Source: Planctomycetaceae bacterium (lineage in GTDB: Bacteria > Planctomycetota > Planctomycetia > Pirellulales > Thermoguttaceae). From it: a stretch of 6,745 bases of DNA. The stretch is taken from assembly GCA_031283515.1 (NCBI GenBank), contig JAITBS010000095.1, positions 1-6,745 on the forward strand, in the 5' to 3' direction. A program made the position numbers and the translations under genes. The notes under the pieces were generated by a model. The model searched no databases, had not been told where the DNA came from, and worked only from the letters and a program-made list of their open reading frames with translations. Below are positions 1-5,395 of this stretch, one piece after another (position 1 is the stretch's first letter; each line of letters begins with the position of its first letter).

Positions 1-17
1 TTGAGGAGAGATGTTGA

Positions 18-46
18 CCGTAGGTCGCGCTTCGCTTGACCTACGG
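18..46. repeat. REP-like hairpin, copy 1
   Basis: Perfect 9-bp arms CCGTAGGTC (18-26) and GACCTACGG (38-46) enclose an 11-nt loop GCGCTTCGCTT. The right arm continues into TTATGAAAAT, a flank that recurs beside the other copies at 480-508, 735-754 and, inverted, at 339-370. There is no U-tract, so it is not an obvious terminator. A conserved flank next to a palindrome is what REP sequences recognised by Y1 transposases look like; that link is inference. Confidence 0.75.
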
Positions 47-167
47 TTATGAAAATACCACCCTTTCAGGGTGAAGACCCCCAAACAGAAATTCCACTGA
101 TAGATTACGGTAATGAGTCATTTTCCAGTTGGAAATGCGCCATTTTCAGTTGAAAATGAGGTCGGTG

Positions 168-280
168 TTAGTGAATAGTTATGAGTGGATAGTGAATAGT
201 GTCGCAAACGTCCTAATTTACCAAAACGGTATTACTCCGCTTGCGCAACTATTCACTATTCACTATCAACTATCAACTAA
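168..280. repeat. Heptad-built palindromic element, copy 1
   Basis: An imperfect inverted repeat of about 113 bp. The left arm starts TTAGTGAATAGTTATGAG and the right arm ends CACTATCAACTATCAACTAA, the approximate reverse complement. Both arms are chains of 7-bp units related to TAGTGAA / TTCACTA. The centre holds CGCAAACGTCC, AACGGTATTACTCCGC and TTGCGCAAC. Related copies lie at 609-727 (same orientation) and 2516-2626 (opposite orientation). It has no coding capacity and resembles a small non-autonomous palindromic element or an intergenic RNA/ssDNA hairpin; its family is not recognised. Confidence 0.85.
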
Positions 281-462
281 CCTGCGCCATTTTCACCTGA
301 AAATGCGCCATTTTCGATTTTCACCCCGACAGGGGTGTGATTTTCATAACCGCAGGTCATCGACCTGCGGACTCGTACAACGAACAGTTCTCTGTCTGAA
401 AGACAGAATTTTAAAAATCGAATGTGTAATTCAGATCGTTCAGTTTCGTCTTTCAGACGATG
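281..462. repeat. Cluster of short hairpins between the two direct repeats
   Basis: Five palindromes are packed into this spacer: CATTTTCA/TGAAAATG around 288-305, CACCCC/GGGGTG (322-337), CCGCAGGTC/GACCTGCGG (350-370), TCTGTCT-gaa-AGACAGA (391-407) and TCGTCT-ttc-AGACGA (446-460). The last two have reverse-complementary cores (GTCTGAAAGAC and GTCTTTCAGAC), so they are the same hairpin type in opposite orientations. Reading frames crossing the area have no recognisable product and change phase between repeat copies. Confidence 0.75.
339..370. repeat. REP-like hairpin, inverted copy
   Basis: Perfect 9-bp arms CCGCAGGTC (350-358) and GACCTGCGG (362-370) with a 3-nt loop. The flank GATTTTCATAA (339-349) is the reverse complement of the TTATGAAAATC flank beside the copies at 500-519 and 735-754, so this unit lies in the opposite orientation. 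Compared with the copies at 18-46 and 480-508, one base pair in the stem is changed on both sides (T-A to C-G), so pairing is preserved. Confidence 0.7.
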
Positions 463-479
463 TTGAGGAGAGATGTTTA

Positions 480-508
480 CCGTAGGTCGCGCTTCGCTTG
501 ACCTACGG
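480..508. repeat. REP-like hairpin, copy 2
   Basis: Arms CCGTAGGTC (480-488) and GACCTACGG (500-508) with the same 11-nt loop as the copy at 18-46, followed by the conserved flank TTATGAAAATC. It sits within direct repeat copy B and was presumably duplicated with it. Confidence 0.75.
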
Positions 509-608
509 TTATGAAAATCCCACCCTTTCAGGGTGAAGACCCCCAAAACAGAAATTCCACTGATAGATTACGAAATGAGTCATTTTCCAGTTGGAAATGC
601 GGTCGGTG

Positions 609-727
609 TTAGTGAATAGTTATGAGTGAATAGTGAATAGTGCCGCAAGCGTCCTAATTTACCAAAACGGTATTACTCCGCTTGCGCAACTATTCACTAT
701 TCACTATCAACTATAAACTATCAACTA
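609..727. repeat. Heptad-built palindromic element, copy 2
   Basis: An imperfect palindrome of about 119 bp, closely matching 168-280: the left end is TTAGTGAATAGTTATGAGTG, the centre AACGGTATTACTCCGC, and the right end repeats of the CACTATC/AACTATC type. It is 7 bp longer in the right arm than copy 1 (an added CTATAAA unit), consistent with slippage by one heptad. It ends about 35 bp before the terminator of the leftward Cys-rich gene. Confidence 0.85.
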
Positions 728-734
728 CTCGCTT

Positions 735-754
735 GACCTGCGGTTATGAAAATC
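735..754. repeat. Half of a REP-like hairpin with conserved flank
   Basis: The right arm GACCTGCGG and the flank TTATGAAAATC are present, preceded by CGCTT as in the full loops at 18-46 and 480-508. The left arm is missing: the sequence to the left is the end of the heptad palindrome. It looks like a truncated unit cut at the junction with the palindromic element. Confidence 0.6.
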
Positions 755-761
755 GACAAAC

Positions 762-793
762 AAAAAAAGACCTACGGAAAATTCCGCAGATCT
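762..793 (-). terminator. Intrinsic terminator of the Cys-rich protein gene
   Basis: Read on the minus strand, AGATCTGCGG pairs with CCGTAGGTCT with two G-U wobbles, followed at once by seven T residues (762-768). On the plus strand the same two pairs would be A-C mismatches, so the hairpin is best formed in leftward transcripts. It lies about 60 bp beyond the stop codon of the leftward gene at 854-1354. Its arms carry the same GACCTACGG / CCGCAG words as the nearby REP-like hairpins. Confidence 0.8.
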
Positions 794-853
794 TTTCTAC
801 TTTTTTGTTCGGGTTAATCGAGAGATCAACCCAATCATTTAATTTTCAAATAT

Positions 854-1354
854 CTATTTGCAAGGCTGGCACGGTTCACTGACCGGTTCACACGGTTGGC
901 AGGATACTTCCTCACAAGGATTGCAGTGGTGAGCTGCTAATTTGGCTTTGAGACCAAGGAAAAATCCGCCAAACGGAAGGAACGGACCACGATCACATGG
1001 ATTAGCACATGGTTCGCAAATCGGTTCACACGGTTCGCAGACCGGTTCACATGGCTCACATTCAGGCGCACAGGCATGAATACCAGCCAGTTTCGCCTTG
1101 AGATTCAGGAAAAACCCGCCAAATGGACGGAACGGTACATGACCACAGGGGTCAGCACACGGTTCACATATTGGCTCACAGGGTTCGCAAACCGGCGGCT
1201 CACAAACAGACTCACACGGTTCACAAGAAGCAGGTTCGCAGGGAGCACAACCACGAAGGACGTGGAGGCGACCAAACATACCCGCTTCAACAGTCGTGGT
1301 AACCGCGAAAATAGCAATTGCGGCCAACACAGACAGAAGGATTTGACGTTTCAT
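854..1354 (-). CDS. Secreted cysteine-rich CEPC-repeat protein
   Basis: A 166-residue protein of unknown function, probably exported. Residues 1-24 form a clear signal peptide (KR, a hydrophobic core, then TTVEA before Gly25). The mature part has 24 cysteines, mostly in CEPC / CEPxC spacing. A 36-residue unit occurs twice (56-91 and 106-141, 29 of 36 identical): a CEPCEPICEPC block, then A(D/N)PC, then PFGGFFLxLKAKLA, which could be a short amphipathic helix. A third Cys block (144-166) ends the protein. The ATG at 1354 was chosen because AGGAG lies 7 nt upstream and the signal peptide starts there; the frame stays open to 1513, but that extension lacks these signals. Inference: a disulfide-linked envelope or surface protein, in line with the Cys/Pro-rich protein walls reported for planctomycetes; a metal-binding role is an alternative. 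Confidence 0.85.
   Translation of the reverse strand: MKRQILLSVLAAIAIFAVTTTVEAGMFGRLHVLRGCAPCEPASCEPCESVCEPPVCEPCEPICEPCADPCGHVPFRPFGGFFLNLKAKLAGIHACAPECEPCEPVCEPCEPICEPCANPCDRGPFLPFGGFFLGLKAKLAAHHCNPCEEVSCQPCEPVSEPCQPCK
932..1249 (-). repeat. Two tandem Cys-block / FGGFF modules inside the Cys-rich gene
   Basis: Codons 36-91 (1249-1082) and 95-141 (1072-932) encode the same module: a Cys-Glu-Pro block followed by the PFGGFFLxLKAKLA segment. The DNA copies have diverged at many third positions while the protein stays close, so the duplication is not very recent and the protein sequence appears to be kept. Confidence 0.8.
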
Positions 1355-1360
1355 CACAAT

Positions 1361-1366
1361 TCTCCT
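1361..1366 (-). promoter_or_regulatory. Strong Shine-Dalgarno site for the Cys-rich gene
   Basis: AGGAGA on the minus strand, with AGGAG 7 nt from the ATG at 1354. It decides the start in favour of the signal-peptide methionine. It stands out because the three complete leftward genes to the right have no comparable site. Confidence 0.75.
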
Positions 1367-2003
1367 TAAATACGGTTTTGGGGAAATTAAAGTTTTTTTT
1401 GGCAACAAATGCCCTTGATACGCTTGTTTAACATTATCGGAAAACCTTTCGAAAAAAATCAGCATACCCATCGAAATTCCGAATATAATAATTCTCACAT
1501 TTTTCCGGTTCACAATGACTCTTTTTACTTTGTACTAATTAGCAACTCTGTAAAAAAAATAAAATCACCATTCTTCGGAAAAATCAGAAATTCAGAGCAA
1601 TTTGTTCCTCACACACACATAGAATTACTACAACATAGTAAAACAAACCACTCAAATAATATGCCGCGCCCTCCGTAAAAAGCAAACGAAAAAATATCCT
1701 TCCGAAAACAAAACAAAGAATATTAACACTCTTGATCGGATACAACAGGAAATACTCTTTAAAATATTGCCTCATTTTGTTATTTTGTTTTTTTTAGGAA
1801 CAAAGTAATTTGATTTTCGTTTAATTAAGGGTAAAATATTTTCTCGCTTTTGTTTGATGAATTGGGATATTTTAGTTAAAGTTTCGGAAAAATGAAATTT
1901 TTAGCCAAAACAATAACCATCAGGAAACAATCAACTAGTTCGAACTAAACACTGAAAATTTGTTGTTCCCGCTATTGCCGGAACTCATTAACCGAATGAA
2001 CCG

Positions 2004-2009
2004 AAAGGA
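2004..2009 (+). promoter_or_regulatory. Shine-Dalgarno site for the pseudopilin gene
   Basis: AAAGGA lies 7 nt before ATG 2017. It supports that start over the in-frame ATG at 1996 and the TTG codons around 1960. Confidence 0.6.
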
Positions 2010-2016
2010 ATTAGCA

Positions 2017-2499
2017 ATGCAACCACATACCGTAAAATATTACTCGGCAAAAAAAATGATGATTCGTCATCGTTTAGGAACTTCACAAGGTTTTACTTTA
2101 ATAGAAGTTCTGATCGTTTTTTTTATTCTTCTTGCTTTGGCATCTGCTGCGGTTGTTGCCTACCAAGGAACACGAGAAAAAGCCAAAATTGACCAAACAC
2201 ATCTTTACATCAAAGCCCTATCAGAAGCGATTGAACTTTATCAGGTTCATGTCGGTCGTTTTCCAACAACAGAGCAAGGTCTTAACGCCCTACTCAATCC
2301 GCCTTCCGATCTTACCAATCCCGCAAAATGGAGCGGTCCTTATCTTAAAGACAGTGCCGCAACAGAAGATCCTTGGGGAGGCCCGTACCAGTATGCTAGT
2401 CCGGGAACACGCACAAGAGATGGTTTTGATGTCTGGTCACTCGGACCGGACGGCACTGACGGCACCGAAGATGATATCGGTAACTGGACTAAAAATTAA
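2017..2499 (+). CDS. gspG: Type II secretion major pseudopilin, GspG-like
   Basis: A 160-residue type II secretion pseudopilin precursor. Residues 1-25 are a basic leader ending in Gly25, followed by the prepilin-peptidase site G|FTLIEVL with the conserved Glu at mature position 5 (Glu30) and a hydrophobic helix to about residue 48. The C-terminal half has the GspG signature: GRFPTTEQGLNAL (80-92), DPWGGPYQY (118-126) and the loop FDVWSLGPDGTDG..DDIGNW (137-157), which in known GspG proteins binds calcium. Pseudopilins polymerise in the inner membrane and periplasm to drive secretion. The leader is long; an in-frame ATG pair at residues 14-15 would give a more usual one, but the ribosome site favours 2017. 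No other secretion gene is nearby, so the secretin and ATPase must be elsewhere. It could instead be a GspG-like protein with a different role. Confidence 0.9.
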   Translation: MQPHTVKYYSAKKMMIRHRLGTSQGFTLIEVLIVFFILLALASAAVVAYQGTREKAKIDQTHLYIKALSEAIELYQVHVGRFPTTEQGLNALLNPPSDLTNPAKWSGPYLKDSAATEDPWGGPYQYASPGTRTRDGFDVWSLGPDGTDGTEDDIGNWTKN

Positions 2500-2515
2500 G
2501 CCCACAACTTCTATT

Positions 2516-2626
2516 TTAGTGAATAGTTGATAGTTAATAGTGAATAGTTGCACAAGCGGAGTAATACCGTTCTGATAATGATCCGCTTGCAACACTATTC
2601 ACTATTCACTCATAACTATTAACTAA
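2516..2626. repeat. Heptad-built palindromic element, copy 3 (inverted)
   Basis: About 111 bp, beginning 17 bp after the gspG stop codon. Its reverse complement matches the copies at 168-280 and 609-727, including the centre AACGGTATTACTCCGCTTG. Here the inner stem is perfect: CAAGCGGA (2553-2560) pairs with TCCGCTTG (2582-2589), and the outer arms are TAGTGAATAGT-type heptads pairing with ACTATTCACTA-type heptads. Placed between convergent genes, it would form a long hairpin at the 3' end of gspG mRNA and could stabilise it or help end transcription, although no U-tract follows. Confidence 0.85.
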
Positions 2627-2812
2627 TCCGTTGCCCTTTCAGGGCGATTGTTTGAATAAGTTATTCCCAGCCGTGTTGCGGCGGGTTGTGATCCTGACGC
2701 CCCTATCGGGGCTAATGGGAAAAACAAAAATGCCTCTGATATATTACCAGATGTTCTCTGTGTTCTCTGTGGTTTAAAATTAATTTTAGAGATTCCCACT
2801 GATTCCCACTGA
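2627..2812. repeat. Hairpins and word-like repeats between gspG and pyrB
   Basis: The spacer continues with GCCCT-ttc-AGGGC (2633-2645), GCCCC-tatc-GGGGC (2699-2712) and the 14-bp perfect palindrome TAAAATTAATTTTA (2775-2788). Two short direct repeats follow: TGTTCTC twice at about 2753-2767, and GATTCCCACT twice at 2791-2810, the latter ending against the pyrB stop codon. The phrase CTCTGATATATTACC (about 2732-2746) resembles CCACTGATAGATTACG found next to hairpins in 1-280 and 463-727, so parts of the same composite repeat may be present here. Confidence 0.6.
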
Positions 2813-3769
2813 TTAACGGGTTTGGTTTAGGCACATCCAGAGAGCAGCCATACGAACAGCAACACCGTTAGTCACTTGGTCGAGAATAGCGGATTGGGGA
2901 CCGTCGGCAACTTCCGGTGTTACTTCAAGACCGCGATTGATCGGTCCTGGAGCAATGATTAAAACACTTGGTTTTGCTTTTGCCAATCGGACAACATCCA
3001 TTCCGTAAAGATGGGCATATTCGCGAGTAGAAGGAAATGGCCGGACAACCTGACGTTCAAACTGAATCCGCAATAAATTGAAAACATCCACTCGATCCAA
3101 AATTTTATCGAGTGAATACGAAATTTCGACACCGATATTTTCCCATTGTTTTGAAACAAGAGTTGAAGGACCACACAAAATCACATGAGCACCAAGAGCT
3201 TTGAGCCCCCAAATATTGGAACGAGCGGTTCGACTGTGAGCAATATCGCCGACAAGAGCAACCGTTAATCCGGAAATCCGACCAAAACGCCGACGAATTG
3301 TCATCATATCAAGAAGAGCTTGTGTAGGGTGTTCGTGCGGTCCGTCGCCAGCATTGAGAACATGACCGCGAATATTTTCCGATAAAAGTTTTGCCGAACC
3401 CGGACATGAATGACGTACAATTACCGCGTCCACTTGCATTGCTTCAATATTTTTAACAGTATCAATAATTGTTTCGCCTTTGGATAAACTGCTTGTGGAC
3501 GCGGAAAAATCAATCACATCGGCACCAAGACGGCGTGCAGCAAGTGCAAAACTTGTTTTAGTTCGAGTTGAATTTTCGAAAAAAAGATTGACACATGTTT
3601 TTCCGGCAAGGAGTGGGATTTTGCGATCACCCTGCGTCAAGATGGTACGGAACCGTTCCGCCTGATCGAGTAACAACATTATTTCTTGAGCGTCAAGTTC
3701 TTCAAGTCCAAGCAGATGCCGTTGTTTCCATGCGGCAGGTATATTGCCCCAAGTTTGTGTGTTTGTCAT
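2813..3769 (-). CDS. pyrB: Aspartate carbamoyltransferase catalytic subunit
   Basis: 318 residues, the usual length of the catalytic chain, which joins carbamoyl phosphate and L-aspartate in the first committed step of cytoplasmic pyrimidine synthesis. The carbamoyl-phosphate site is FENSTRTKTSF (64-74, S67-T68-R69-T70), the mobile loop SxxSKGET carries Lys97, and Arg119, HPTQALLDM (147-155) and GDIAHSRTARSN (174-185) follow. The aspartate domain shows LLRIQFER (232-239) and APGPINRGLE (273-282), then TNGVAVRMA. Ala273 stands where many family members have His. The ATG at 3769 fits the family N-terminus, but no clear Shine-Dalgarno site precedes it. No pyrC, pyrI or carAB is adjacent, so it is probably a single-gene unit. 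It converges with gspG across 313 bp. Confidence 0.97.
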   Translation of the reverse strand: MTNTQTWGNIPAAWKQRHLLGLEELDAQEIMLLLDQAERFRTILTQGDRKIPLLAGKTCVNLFFENSTRTKTSFALAARRLGADVIDFSASTSSLSKGETIIDTVKNIEAMQVDAVIVRHSCPGSAKLLSENIRGHVLNAGDGPHEHPTQALLDMMTIRRRFGRISGLTVALVGDIAHSRTARSNIWGLKALGAHVILCGPSTLVSKQWENIGVEISYSLDKILDRVDVFNLLRIQFERQVVRPFPSTREYAHLYGMDVVRLAKAKPSVLIIAPGPINRGLEVTPEVADGPQSAILDQVTNGVAVRMAALWMCLNQTR

Positions 3770-3954
3770 AGCCCATTGATTTTATAAGTATTTATCCAGC
3801 CAAATATACTCCCTTACACTCTTGACAATTCGATTTTCGTTTTTGGACAGGATAAACTGGCTTTGACGGGATAAACAGAATTTACAGAATTTTTAAATAA
3901 AGAACACAATAATTTTGCTCTTATAAAGCCGAATTCTAATGTACAATGAATATC
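3770..3954. other. Spacer between pyrB and the phosphofructokinase gene
   Basis: 185 bp with no gene. It contains the repeated word GGATAAAC (3850-3857 and 3869-3876), followed by AGAATTTACAGAATTT, a formulaic repeat style of the kind also seen at 2750-2812. On the minus strand no hairpin with a T-tract follows the phosphofructokinase gene, and no confident promoter for pyrB could be picked. Confidence 0.4.
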
Positions 3955-5244
3955 TTAACTCTTTTTCCTGTCTGCTTCGGGAACATAAGGAGTTAGTTTC
4001 TTTTCAGCAAAAACCGGTTCAAATTGTGTCATCCGTTGACGCCCTCCAATCATCGGAAGTGAAATCATGTCTTCTCCAACCAACGGTCGAGCATAACGTA
4101 CAAATTCATCGGAAACATCACAACCATTCGGTAAAATCCAGGACGCCGGAAAAGTACGTTCACTGTTCGCAACCAATTCCAACGGAACTTTATCGTAACG
4201 AACATTGTAAATGAAACCGGGTTCACGCAAAATAGTGGACATGAATCCGCCTTGACCTGTTGCCGCAAGTTCCATCGCCTTCTGACCGAGCCGGTACGCC
4301 TCATCCAAATCAATCGGCGACGCATAAGCCATCGAATGACGTTGATCGGTTCCCGGCACATTGCCGCGTGCCGAACCTTTTGCCGGTAATCCTTTTTGAT
4401 TCAAATAATTGACCACAATTTGCGCAACAGTCATTTGACTTGCACTGAAACTCGTATGCCCGAATGAATCCTTAACAGCTCCAACATCGCCAACATGAAA
4501 CCCCTCACTGATTACAACAATACAACGTCCCGCCTGTTTCACAACAGCATTAACTTGTTCCGTTAATTCCTCCAGGGAACGAGGACTTTCCGCCAGATAA
4601 ATCAGGAGTGGGATTTCACGTTTGGGATCCGCCAAACGTGCCGCCGCCGGAATAAAACCAATTTTCCGACCCATCGCCTGCAACACAAGAACCGGATCCG
4701 CCGGACACGAACCTTCATTTTCCTCATTGGCATATTGAACTGTGTGAAGCCAATATTTCGCCGTCGAACCGTAACCCGGTGTGTGGTCAATCAACTTAAA
4801 CTCACCATCGCCAACATCGTTGTCAATCGTTTTCGGTACACCAACCGCCGTAAGATCAAGACCGCGTTGTTTCGCCAGTTGCGCAATTTTGTTCGCAGTA
4901 TCCATAGAGTCATTACCGCCGTTGTACAAAAAATAACCGACATTGTGAGTTTTCATCACTTCGATGACCCGTTCAAAATCCTCTTGCTGATGCGATTTGA
5001 TCTTGTAACGGCAAGTACCAATCGAACCCGCCACCGGTGTGTAACGGAGTAACGCAATTTCCTCTTCCGGTTGAGCGGACAGGTCAAGGAGTTCCTCTTT
5101 GAGCACGCCTTCAATTCCGTGACACGCTCCATAAACCGTTCCAATATTGTCAAATTCCCGCGCCGCATCAATAACTCCACGCAACGAACTGTTAATAACA
5201 CATGTCGGTCCGCCGCTCTGGGCAATAATCACATTTTTTTTCAT
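3955..5244 (-). CDS. pfp: Pyrophosphate-type 6-phosphofructokinase
   Basis: 429 residues of the PFK family (the roughly 400-residue group), phosphorylating fructose 6-phosphate to the 1,6-bisphosphate in the cytoplasm. Visible motifs: QSGGPTCVINSS (9-20), GGNDSM (109-114), PKTIDND (137-143, catalytic Asp141), TPGYGST (155-161), MGRKIGF (191-197), SEGF (246-249) and the GTDQR sugar-phosphate segment (298-302). Asp112 and Lys138 occupy the positions that are Gly in ATP-dependent enzymes such as E. coli PfkA (Gly104, Gly124); this pair is the known mark of pyrophosphate use, which would make the step reversible. Asn111 replaces the more common Asp of GGDDS. The start lies at an ATG followed by two Lys codons with no clear ribosome site. 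It is 151 bp downstream of the DUF6807 gene. Confidence 0.93.
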   Translation of the reverse strand: MKKNVIIAQSGGPTCVINSSLRGVIDAAREFDNIGTVYGACHGIEGVLKEELLDLSAQPEEEIALLRYTPVAGSIGTCRYKIKSHQQEDFERVIEVMKTHNVGYFLYNGGNDSMDTANKIAQLAKQRGLDLTAVGVPKTIDNDVGDGEFKLIDHTPGYGSTAKYWLHTVQYANEENEGSCPADPVLVLQAMGRKIGFIPAAARLADPKREIPLLIYLAESPRSLEELTEQVNAVVKQAGRCIVVISEGFHVGDVGAVKDSFGHTSFSASQMTVAQIVVNYLNQKGLPAKGSARGNVPGTDQRHSMAYASPIDLDEAYRLGQKAMELAATGQGGFMSTILREPGFIYNVRYDKVPLELVANSERTFPASWILPNGCDVSDEFVRYARPLVGEDMISLPMIGGRQRMTQFEPVFAEKKLTPYVPEADRKKS

Positions 5245-5301
5245 AAAACCAAATCAATCAAAATTTTGAAATTGAAAATTGAAACTGAAACTATAATTAT
5301 A

Positions 5302-5329
5302 ACTATAATTGTTCACACAAACGACACAA
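5302..5329 (-). promoter_or_regulatory. Possible sigma70 promoter of the phosphofructokinase gene
   Basis: On the minus strand TTGTGT (5324-5329), a 16-bp spacer and TATAGT (5302-5307) precede the pfp start by about 57 bp. An exact TATAAT lies directly downstream (5296-5301) but has no good -35 partner. The area is AT-rich, so chance matches are likely; the call rests on position and fit alone. Confidence 0.3.
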
Positions 5330-5395
5330 TGCCGTCAACATTTCACCGAAACATTGCCCAACTTAATCATTTTCGTAAACAGTTACAACTATTTA

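Larger units (their letters stand above)
1..280. repeat. Direct repeat copy A (partner of 463-727)
   Basis: This stretch recurs at 463-727 in the same orientation and order: a GAGGAGAGATG start, the CCGTAGGTC/GACCTACGG hairpin, the CACCCTttcAGGGTG hairpin, a linker with CCACTGATAGATTACG, a CATTTTCC/GGAAATG palindrome, then the heptad-built palindrome. The two copies differ by a few substitutions, a 21-bp insertion present only here (about 139-159, itself a CATTTTCA/TGAAAATG palindrome), and a 7-bp difference near the right end. The copy starts at the window edge, so it may continue upstream. No convincing gene lies inside it. Confidence 0.9.
463..727. repeat. Direct repeat copy B (partner of 1-280)
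   Basis: Same order of elements as positions 1-280, shifted by 462 bp: hairpin 480-508, hairpin 521-535, the CCACTGATAGATTACG linker, and the heptad palindrome 609-727. Relative to copy A it lacks a 21-bp palindromic unit after GGAAATGC, carries one extra A in the CCCCC-A run, and has an extra 7-bp CTATAAA unit near its right end. The high similarity together with indels of whole units points to a fairly recent duplication or to two insertions of the same composite element. Confidence 0.9.
1355..2016. other. AT-rich intergenic spacer between divergent genes
   Basis: About 660 bp separate the leftward Cys-rich gene from the rightward pseudopilin gene, so both promoters should lie here. The sequence is AT-rich with many A and T runs. 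Open frames at 1409-1678 (plus) and 1584-1775 (minus) have no ribosome site, no recognisable product and low-complexity composition. One sigma70-like candidate for rightward transcription is TTGATT (1810-1815), 16 bp, TAAAAT (1832-1837); it is about 180 bp from the gspG start and is weak evidence. No repeat of the kinds seen at 1-760 was found here. Confidence 0.5.

Noticed and set aside
129..546. Open frames at 129-485 (plus) and 277-546 (minus)
   Set aside because: They run through hairpins and the duplicated repeat, have no ribosome site or recognisable product, and are not preserved between the two repeat copies.
1..760. CRISPR array
   Set aside because: The repeats are two long imperfect copies plus assorted palindromes, with no regular short repeat and unique spacer pattern and no cas gene.
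1355..1513. N-terminal extension of the Cys-rich protein to 1513
   Set aside because: The signal peptide and a strong AGGAG site place the start at 1354; the extension has neither and reads like spacer sequence.
1409..1775. Small open frames in the AT-rich spacer (1409-1678 plus, 1584-1775 minus)
   Set aside because: Low-complexity composition, no ribosome site and no family resemblance; better explained as chance.
2699..2712. GCCCC/GGGGC hairpin as a terminator for pyrB or gspG
   Set aside because: No T-tract follows on either strand, so it does not meet the intrinsic terminator pattern.
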